Shown in pieces: positions 55,318 to 64,000 of a stretch of 64,000 bases of DNA. Each line of letters begins with the position of its first letter. Position 1 is the first letter of the stretch. A model generated the notes under the pieces. It searched no databases. It was not told where the DNA came from and worked only from the letters and a program-made list of their open reading frames with translations. Source of the DNA: Rhizophagus clarus (Eukaryota; Glomeromycota; Glomeromycetes; Glomerales; Glomeraceae); NCBI GenBank assembly GCA_015698045.1, contig BLAL01000254.1, positions 186,001-250,000 on the forward strand, written 5' to 3'. A program made the translations under genes and the position numbers.

Positions 55318-56970
55318 TTGGGATTTTCTACTTCTAACAAGCTTAATAAAACGTCTACTTCTACAACTTTTTCAAACCGCTCCACGTTGGCCAAAAACTG
55401 GAATACTGAGACCCTCATTAATTTCTTACGTGACCTGAATATAAATTTCGATGAGGACTTCAAGATCCTTCGTAAAGAGAAAATAGATGGTCAGATCTTC
55501 CCAGATATGACCGAAAAAAAGTTTATGAAGGATGGTATGAAACGGGGACTTGCCATGAAGCTTGAAAAACAAGCTAAGTTATTTAAAGAGAAATCAAGAG
55601 CCTCTGAAAAAGGCAAAATCGAATACTTTTGGCTCTTTCCGTGTGGAGTATGGTCTCTTCAGCATTTCATATCCTGGTCAACCAATATGTTTGGGCTTAC
55701 CGAAAGAAATGAGGCACATACAGTATTTTACAATACCTTATATATTTTCCGTGATGATCCGATGGCCTCGCAGGAGATTTATGAAGTTGTTAGAAATCTC
55801 TTACTTAAGAAGAAGGTATGTGTTTCTATTTTGCAGGCCCGAATACACATTTTTCAGATATGGTATGTTAGGTACAAGAAGCTTTCGCTTGGGGATATAT
55901 AAGCCCTCGGTTATTGCAGTGTTTTAGCATATTCATTCTGTTAGATGTTGTGAGATTATTTGGCAATACTTTTTATTAAAGATCTACTGTTTCTGGAGGA
56001 GGATTCGGTTATGTACCTTCCTTTTGATAAAAGTATACTGAGTAATATTCCGTGTTTGGGCAGATAGGTTCATATAGGAGCATCCCATATGGTCGTTACT
56101 TCTAGTATCACCATTCTAAAAAATATTATTTTTTTTATTTCATTATCCCCAATGATGATACTTATTACTGAGGGGGTTTACTTTTATATAGGTTAGTGGA
56201 AAAAAAGGTCGCAAACCTTTAGCTGATACTTCTAACCTGCAAGAAGAGATAATAGAGAAGCCGGTCTCCTCAAAGTCAGATTCATTAGTTTCTTCCACCC
56301 CTATCGCTAAAAAATGAAGTATTAGCAAAGTTTTGGATGCTTCTGCAGATATCCCATTACGGGATGATAAATCTATAGACATTTTGGAGATTTTAAAGAC
56401 CACAGTACGTGATTTCGACCAAGGTATAATAGCACTAGGATCCTCCCGCTCATACAAAAGCTCCAATCATTTGTATGTAAATTCTGAACATTATATCAAA
56501 GTTCCAAGAGAAAGTACATACGATGCAGAGATGTACTGGGTCCTAGTGAATTGGTTAAGAAAGATCCATAAATATGAGATCACTGGTCAGTGGCACCTCG
56601 AACAAGTTTGTGATGATAGGGACTACCATCATCTCTATTGCGACCTAACCATAAAGAAGCCCGAAAATCCCCATCTGGAAGCTCTTCTCGAACTGTTAGG
56701 ACGGCTTCAATTTCAAAATTGGATGGGCATTTTGAGCAAGTGTTTAAGTATGAAGAGCAACTCCATCCCCGAGAGATCTGAATTGTACACTTCTCCCGTG
56801 AAGATTATGTTGTAACTAATCCGTATTGGCCATCTGAGAAGCTTCAAGAGAAGGGATTAAATGTCGTCCATTTTTGGCATGACAGGGACTTTAAAAATGT
56901 GAGAATGAGTGCCAGATTTCGGGATACCACTGACCAGTATTGCGAAATTATAGATGAGATAATTCTTTAG
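55318..56970 (+). pseudogene. SAM-like protein with C-terminal HFSREDY-type domain, broken
   Basis: The first exon-like part opens at TTG (no ATG) and carries a SAM-like domain (NWNTETLINFLRDLNINFDE...AMKLEKQAKLFKEK) like the arm SAM genes. A gap with frame loss covers about 55900-56180. The second part has KPVSSKSDSLVSSTPIAKK, a TGA at about 56314, then DYHHLYCDLTIKKPENPHLE. A lost nucleotide near 56700 shifts the frame. The C-terminus (VHFSREDYVVTNPYWPS...VVHFWHDRDFKNVRMSARF) follows, with another TGA near 56780. This C-terminal family is recurrent in Rhizophagus; its function is unknown, possibly a nuclease fold. Several defects make it a dead copy. Confidence 0.6.
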
Positions 56971-57128
56971 CATCTTCGTCCATAGATGTACTATTATATA
57001 ATAAAGCTGACCCTGGTGGTCTATTTTACAAATATACTTCTTGGCAAATTTGCGGGACCACGCGGTCTCGAAAAACACGTGATTTTTTACTTTTGAATAT
57101 TGTCATACTAATACTACATTACGCTAGC

Positions 57129-57356
57129 ATGCTACCCGAAATAGATAAGACCGAATTATTAAGCAGTTCTATTGCCAGGTTATCGGCTGAGAATGATATA
57201 ATTAAGGCTGAGAACAATAAAATTAAGGCTGAGAATGATAAAATTAGAGCTGAGAATACTGAGCTTAAGGCCAGAATTGCGAAATTGGAAGATAAACAAA
57301 CACAGAATGAACTAATAAAAAATTTGCTATCAGTATCACAAAAATTACTTACCTGA
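57129..57356 (+). CDS. Short coiled-coil protein, N-terminal version of the arm family
   Basis: The 75-residue frame from ATG 57129 (MLPEIDKTELLSSSIARLSA) consists of repeated AEND/KIKAEN heptads. It resembles the first 90 residues of the 46424 protein and ends QTQNELIKNLLSVSQKLLT at a TGA. It follows a SAM gene, as in the arms, and is probably a truncated copy. Confidence 0.5.
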   Translation: MLPEIDKTELLSSSIARLSAENDIIKAENNKIKAENDKIRAENTELKARIAKLEDKQTQNELIKNLLSVSQKLLT

Positions 57357-57516
57357 CTCGTGACTAGGCTGGTGACCATCCTTCAGGAGTCTAACCTAAC
57401 CAATCTCCTATTAGATGTGACGCAATTCGTGATATAGGCGCGTAAATCTATAGTGCTATATACTATAGGTGAATTTTGCGTGCAAACTTTTTTTGCGCAA
57501 AACTATATCTATTATA

Positions 57517-57909
57517 ATGTTCCATTCTGACTATAAGCATATTATTGACAGACTACCTGAAAGTCTTGTTAAGAGGGCGTGTGAGAGACTCTTGCACCAT
57601 TCTAAAGATCCTGTTCCATTAGAATCTATTTTCAGAAAGTCTGAACGAATTGAATCTTATTTGAGACACACATTAGAGGTTTATGAGAATTCGTTAAATA
57701 GGAAACGCAAATCTATGACTCAGACAAAATTATTGCGCCCTCGAAGCTGGCCAGAATGTAATGTATTTCCAGCATCACCAGCTATATACGTTACAGATAA
57801 TGGGACCCAAAGCATTAATATCACTTGTGATCATGAAGAAGAGAATAATCGCCAGGTTACATCAGGAAATTTTATAGTGCGAAAAGTTGCGCAAGATTAC
57901 GCATCGTAA
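57517..57909 (+). pseudogene. Hypothetical gene truncated by the 3.4-kb tandem repeat
   Basis: From ATG 57517 the frame reads MFHSDYKHIIDRLPESLVKR and onward to about residue 115. The last 15 codons (GNFIVRKVAQDYAS) are the start of the repeat unit, identical to sequence at 61257. The gene's true end is therefore missing. No domain is recognised. Confidence 0.5.
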
Positions 57910-58429
57910 TATTTCGTAAGTTTTCAGACCTGCCGCAAGTTTGCAGAAGAGTAATATTTTGTAACTTTTTAAAATATTTCAAAATATTATGATATGCAAA
58001 GTTTCGTAATTTTACGGTTCGTAATATTCCGTAATTTTACGCATTCGCAATATTTCGTAATTTTACATAATATTTCGTAAGTTTTCAGACCCGCCGCAAG
58101 TTTGCGTAAGCGTAATATTTTGTAACTTTTTAAAATATTTCGAAATATTACGATATGCAAAGTTTCGTAATTTTACGGTTCATAATATTGTGTAATTTTA
58201 TTGCGTAATATTTCGCAACTTTTAAAATATTTTGACGATTCGTAATTTTACATAAATATTTTGTAATGTTTCAAAATTCATTTTTGTACTATAAGTTTAT
58301 ATAATGTATATTTTATTAGATATAATATGAATTAAATTATAAAAATTACAAGTATTTATTACTATATACAGAATATATAAAAGTAAAAAAAGAAAGAGTA
58401 ACGATACAATTAGATGTAAAAAGAATAGA

Positions 58430-59115
58430 AACAGCTATAGTAACGTTGGTATTAGATATAAAGATAAAAGAAATATTGTTAGTATTGTTAGTATTAAGGT
58501 AAAAAGAGTTAAAGAAACAGTAAAAGGAGTAAAAGAAACATGGATATTATCATTAGTATTAAAGTACAAGTAAAAAGGAATAAAGGAAACGTAGATAGTA
58601 TTGTTAGTATTACGATATAAAGTAACAAAGAGATAAAAAAAACGCGTTAATATTAAAATAATTAGTATTAATAAATAAATATTTCTATACCTGCAAAGTA
58701 ATTGAACAAAAGAATAAAGAAATAAAGAGAAAGGAAAAAAAAAACATGTTGTTAGTATTGTTAGTATCATTAGTATTAAAGTACAAGTAAAAAGGAATAA
58801 AGGAAACATGGATATTATTGTTAGTATTACGATACAAAGTAACAAAGAGGTAAAAAAAAACGCGTAATATTAAAATAATTAGTATTAATAAATAAATATT
58901 TCTATACCTGCAAAGAGAATAAAGAAATAAAGAGAAAGGAAAAAATAAACATGTTGTTAGTATTGTTAGTATTGTTAGTATTAAAGTACAAGTAAAAAGG
59001 AATAAAGGAAACATGGATATTATTGTTAGTATTACGATACAAAGTAACAAAGAGGTAAAAAAAAACGAAAATAATTAGTATTAATAAACAAATATTTCTA
59101 TACCTGCAAAGCAAT
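58430..59115. repeat. Internal 190-220-bp tandem repeats in duplication copy 1
   Basis: TTTCTATACCTGCAAAG recurs at 58682, 58901 and 59094, with GTTAGTATTGTTAGTATT and AAGTACAAGTAAAAAGGAA between. Minus-strand open frames here are hydrophobic by-products of the simple repeats, not genes. The same structure lies at about 61825-62510 in copy 2. Confidence 0.75.
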
Positions 59116-59651
59116 AAATTATGAAATATATGTAAATATATTGTATATAATTAAAGAAATAATAGAAAGAAGAGACAAAAAAATTAAAAATATTGAACAA
59201 AAGAATAAAGAAATAAGAGACAAAAATAAATAAAACAAAAAACGCATGCATGATTAAATGATTAAATCACATGCAAGGATCAACCTAATTTTGATTGGCC
59301 AGAAAATACGATATCGTAAAATTACGGAAATCTGCATTTTAAAAAATCATGTACATCGTTACAGAAATTGTATATGCACAATTACTAAATATCATCCCCT
59401 CGTGATAAATTAAAAATTATCAACACAAATTCAACACAAATTCAATAAATTTAACGAAATTTGGCCAAAATTAACAAATTTTTTACCAGAATTATCAACA
59501 CAAATTGAACACAAATTGAACACAAATTTCAGCTACGATTTATTTATGTCACACCCGTATTGTTAAGAATTAATAACCATTTTATTTATTAAAACTATAT
59601 TATTATGGTAAAAAAAATGCTATTACGTGTGATATATATAAAAAATAATAT

Positions 59652-61050
59652 TTATTTCCTATGCAACCCATAATTCTCTAATAAACTATTTACATACCGA
59701 CCTTCCTCCTCCGTGTTATAAGAGTCACTAGAAAGTATATCATCGTCAGCTATGCTATCGTTAGCCGCACCATTGTTGGCCGCACTATCGTTAGCCACAC
59801 TATCGTTAGGCCTACCATCATTAGTCGCACCATCGTCAGCCGCATTTGCTCCATCGTCAGCTGCTCCATCACCACCATTATCTACATCATTACCATCATG
59901 AGAATCGTCGTCCGAATGTGTAAATTTATCCCTATTTTCCAACTTTTGCTAAAAATAAATAAATAAATAAATAAAGTGTAATTCAAATAATTCACATTTT
60001 GCAAATTGTAAATTAAAAACTTACTAAGTTGTTGATTATCTTTGACTTCATTATACTTTCGCTCATTTGAATGTTTTGATTATTAGGATTTAAGTACGTT
60101 TCACATATGCTAATCGCATAAGCTATTTGGGTTTTTGAGGGATTTTTATTTTCTTTTCGCAACTTATCGATCATCAGCAACATATATGTCGTAGGTTGCC
60201 TATCTTTAACCTTTTTAAATAGGTTGTTGTAACATCTTTTCACCTCCAGCTTACTCTTCCATTCCTGAATCTTTGACGGACTAACCTGAGTGTTAATAGA
60301 CGGTAATTTAAGCCCAGTCGCTTCAAAAACAGAATACATAACATCTTTGACTCTAGACGTGAACGTCCCTCGTATGCTTCTATGTTGTTGTACTAACTAT
60401 TAAAAAAAATATTAGTATGAAATTTAATAAAATTCATAATTGCTTTAACTTACAGTCGGGGCAATTTTTTTTTCGAAAAAAATAATCCATTGATTTTTTT
60501 TGAACTGGCGTATAAATTCCAGGTTTTCGTCTTTTAAATATTTTTCGGTAGCGAGTCTGTACTCGTCTTGCGAAGGATAAATAAAATTTTCAAATAAAAT
60601 TTTCGACACCTTCTTAACGAACTCCTAATCAAACGAGATTAGCATTTCAGGTTTACATTAAATAATATTCATCTTTATTACCTTTATATACTCCGGATCT
60701 ATTGTATTATTATTTTTATTATCATCGTTGAGCTTTTTTTCTATGCCCGAGAGACGGGTTTTGAGATTTTTTTGTCCGGTGATAAGAACTTCAAGCTTAG
60801 AAATTATCTGCGAATTGGTTCTTAATAGTTTCTCTATTGATTTTTTATTAACTTTAACAATAAAATATAATTTACTATATATTATATAATTTCTTATAAA
60901 AAATATGATACATATCATGTCATATATACCTTCAACATTATCGTCTGATAATCTTATTCGTTTCTCGGCTTCACTACTCTTCTCAGTATTACGTCTTGAG
61001 ATTCTTTCATTATTATCAATATTTCATTTTTCACCACGTTTTGTAGCCAT
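59652..61050 (-). pseudogene. Five-exon coiled-coil/helical protein, copy 1, early TGA
   Basis: Proposed exons (minus): 61050-60930, 60851-60682, 60624-60454, 60396-60025 and 59948-59652, all with GT-AG borders and consistent phase, 376 codons. Codon 9 is TGA at 61024-61026 (MATKRGEK, stop, NIDNNERISRR). Exon 2 has a coiled coil (LEVLITGQKNLKTRLSGIEK). Exons 3-4 carry a helical domain (YPSQDEYRLATEKYLKDENL...INTQVSPSKIQEWKSKLEVK...ICETYLNPNNQ). Exon 5 is an Asp/Ala/Asn-rich repeat (AADDGATNDG/NDSAANN). It resembles an expanded Rhizophagus family of unknown function. Translation could start downstream of the TGA only at the cost of exon 1. Confidence 0.65.
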
Positions 61051-63045
61051 CGGGATAATATGTGAGGGAGGAGATATGAACTAAACTCGAAAAGGAGAAA
61101 AAGATATTACTAGAAATTTGAAGAGGAACTAGAAATACGAAAGGAGAAAAATATGAGAAAAAGGGGAAAGACATGAACCAGAAATTTGAAAATGTGGAAC
61201 TAAAAATACGAAAAAGGGGAAATACATGAACCAGATGTTCAGAAAAAGGAGGCATCAGGAAATTTTATAGTGCGAAAAGTTGCGCAAGATTACGCATCGT
61301 AATATTTCGTAAGTTTCCAGACCCGCCGCAAGTTTGCGGAAGAGTAATATTTCGTAACTTTTTAAAATATTTCGAAATATTATGATATGCAAAGTTTCGT
61401 AATTTTACGGTTCGTAATATTCCGTAATTTTACGCATTCGCAATATTTCGTAATTTTACATAATATTTCGTAAGTTTCCAGACCCGCCGCAAGTTTGCGT
61501 AAGCGTAATATTTTGTAACTTTTTAAAATATTTCGAAATATTACGATATGCAAAGTTTCGTAATTTTACGGTTCGTAATATTGTGTAATTTTATTGCGTA
61601 ATATTTCGCAACTTTTTAAAATATTTTGACGATTCGTAATTTTACATAAATATTTTGTAATGTTTCAAAATTCATTTTTGTACTATAAGTTTATATAATG
61701 TATATTTTATTAGATATAATATGAATTAAATTATAAAAATTACAAGTATTTATTACTATATACAGAATATATAAAAGTAAAAAAAGAAAGAGAAACGATA
61801 CAATTAGATGTAAAAAGAAGAGAAACAGCTATAGTAACGTTGGTATTAGATATAAAGATAAAAGAAATATTGTTAGTATTGTTAGTATTAAGGTAAAAAG
61901 AGTTAAAGAAACAGTAAAAGGAGTAAAAGAAACATGGATATTATCGTTAGTATTAAAGTACAAGTAAAAAGGAATAAAGGAAACGTAGATAGTATTGTTA
62001 GTATTACGACATAAAGTAACAAAGAGGTAAAAAAAAACGCGTTAATATTAAAATAATTAGTATTAATAAATAAATATTTCTATACCTGCAAAGTAATTGA
62101 ACAAAAGAATAAAGAAATAAAGAGAAAGGAAAAAAAAACATGTTGTTAGTATTGTTAGTATCGTTAGTATTAAAGTACAAGTAAAAAGGAATAAAGGAAA
62201 CATGGATATTATTGTTAGTATTACGATACAAAGTAACAAAGAGGTAAAAAAAAACGCGTTAATATTAAAATAATTAGTATTAATAAATAAATATTTCTAT
62301 ACCTGCAAAGAGAATAAAGAAATAAAGAGAAAGGAAAAAATAAACATGTTGTTAGTATTGTTAGTATCGTTAGTATTAAAGTACAAGTAAAAAGGAATAA
62401 AGGAAACATGGATATTATTGTTAGTATTACGATACAAAGTAACAAAGAGGTAAAAAAAACGAAAATAATTAGTATTAATAAACAAATATTTCTATACCTG
62501 CAAAGCAATAAATTATGAAATATATGTAAATATATTGTATATAATTAAAGAAATAATAGAAAGAAGAGACAAAAAAATTAAAAATATTGAACAAAAGAAT
62601 AAAGAAATAAGAGACAAAAATAAATAAGACAAAAAACGCGTGCATGATTAAATGATTAAATCACATGCAAGGATCAACCTAATTTTGATTGGCCAGAAAA
62701 TACGATATCGTAAAATTACGGAAATCCGCATTTTAAAAAATCATGTACATCGTTACAGAAATTGTATATGCACAATTACTAAATATCATCCCCTCGTGAT
62801 AAATTAAAAATTATCAACACAAATTCAACACAAATTCAACAAATTTAACGAAATTTGGCCAAAATTAACAAATTTTTTACCAGAATTATCAACACAAATT
62901 GAACACAAATTGAACACAAATTTCAGCTACGATTTATTTATGTCACACCCGTATTGTTAAGAATTAATAACCATTTTATTTATTAAAACTATATTATTAT
63001 GGTAAAAAAAATGCTATTACGTGTGATATATATAAAAAATAATAT

Positions 63046-64000
63046 TTATTTCCTATGCAACCCATAATTCTCTAATAAACTATTTACATACCGACCTTCC
63101 TCCTCCGTGTTATAAGAGTCACTAGAAAGTATATCATCGTCAGCTATGCTATCGTTAGCCGCACCATTGTTGGCCGCACTATCGTTAGCCGCACTATCGT
63201 TAGGCCTACCATCGTTAGTCGCACCATCGTCAGCCGCACCTGCTCCATCGTCAGCTGCTCCATCACCACCATTATCTACATCATTACCATCATGAGAATC
63301 GTCGTCCGAATGTGTAAATTTATCCCTATTTTCCAACTTTTGCTAAAAATAAATAAATAAATAAATAAACTGTAATTCAAATAATTCACATTTTGCAAAT
63401 TGTAAATTAAAAACTTACTAAGTTGTTGATTATCTTCGACTTCATTATACTTTCGCTCATTTGAATGTTTTGATTATTAGGATTTAAGTACGTTTCACAT
63501 ATGCTAATCGCATAAGCTATTTGGGTTTTTGAGGGATTTTTATTTTCTTTTCGCAACTTATCGATTATCAGCGACATATATGTCGTAGGTTGCCCATCTT
63601 TAACCTTTTTAAATAGGTTGTTGTAACATCTTTTCACCTCCGGCTTACTCTTCCATTCCTGAATCTTTGACGGACTAACCTGAGTGTTAATAGACGGTAA
63701 TTTATGCCCAGTCGCTTCAAAAACAGAATACATAACATCTTTGACTCTAGACGTGAACGTCCCTTGTATGCTTCTATGTTGTTGTACTAACTATTAAAAA
63801 AAAATATTAGTATGAAATTTAATAAAATTCATAATTGCTTTAACTTACAGTCGGGGCAATTTTTTTTTCGAAAAAAATAATCCATTGATTTTTTTTGAAC
63901 TGGCGTATAAATTCCGGGTTTTCGTCTTTTAAATATTTTTCGGTAGCGAGTCTGTACTCGTCTTGCGAAGGATAAATAAAATTTTCAAATAAAATTTTCG
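63046..64000 (-). CDS. Second copy of the five-exon gene, 5' part outside the window
   Basis: Exons seen (minus): 64000-63849 (partial), 63790-63419 and 63342-63046. Coding differences from copy 1 are few (for example GHKLPS for GLKLPS, and DGAGAADD for DGANAADD), and the splice sites are kept. Whether it shares the codon-9 TGA cannot be seen. Confidence 0.65.

Larger units (their letters stand above)
57860..64000. repeat. 3.39-kb tandem duplication, second copy cut by the window end
   Basis: CATCAGGAAATTTTATAGTG occurs at 57860 and 61253. Features recur with an offset of 3,393-3,395 bp (for example exon ends 59652/63046 and 60025/63419). The copies differ only at scattered bases and short indels, so the duplication is recent. 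Each unit begins with about 450 bp of TTCGTAATTTTACG-type degenerate repeats. Confidence 0.9.

Noticed and set aside
58435-59114. Minus-strand hydrophobic open frames (ILTILTTC... type) that look like membrane proteins
   Set aside because: They are translations of GTTAGTATT simple repeats, recur in each subrepeat and have no start context.

Overview
The window looks like nuclear DNA of an arbuscular-mycorrhizal fungus of the Rhizophagus type. This is inferred from the strong AT bias, the short GT-AG introns, the TNP2/Plavaka-like transposases and the multi-copy SAM-domain, RING and Crinkler-like families. No rRNA, tRNA or housekeeping gene was seen.

Layout. Positions 1-11.1 kb are an AT-rich transposon graveyard: a broken Plavaka-like transposase hit by a 176-bp MITE and a 1.4-kb terminal-inverted-repeat element, plus several tandem repeats. 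Positions 11.1-18.66 kb (minus strand, mostly broken) and 43.97-52.7 kb (plus strand, mostly intact) are two paralogous arms in inverted orientation. Both read: ubiquitin-like small protein, SAM plus nuclease-fold protein, coiled-coil/zinc protein, MTESDKI zinc protein, a variable cargo gene, MENQ/RING gene. The left cargo is a broken Crinkler-like nuclease-kinase; the right cargo is an intact seven-exon Uma2-like nuclease-fold gene.

The core between the arms (18.66-43.97 kb) carries replication genes: a 1,192-codon primase plus origin-binding-type helicase (20.04-23.61 kb, minus) and a Polinton/linear-plasmid-type family B DNA polymerase (37.94-41.34 kb, plus). With them are a protein carrying a giant-virus-like NP-x-T-x-R motif, two Cys-rich proteins, three small genes and an F-box/LRR gene. 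Palindromic 82-bp iterons and a 38-bp perfect palindrome lie upstream of the helicase gene. The core has been invaded by a second RING block, another Plavaka-like transposase and AT-rich satellites.

Positions 51.4-57.4 kb repeat the accessory families, and 57.86-64 kb is a 3.39-kb tandem duplication carrying a five-exon gene.

Interpretation (inference): a large, decayed, virus- or linear-plasmid-like integrated element with long inverted gene arms, replication genes in the middle and exchangeable effector cargo. Its core genes are broken almost only by in-frame stops, consistent with C-to-T decay. No capsid, packaging ATPase or integrase gene was found, so it is not a demonstrated virus.
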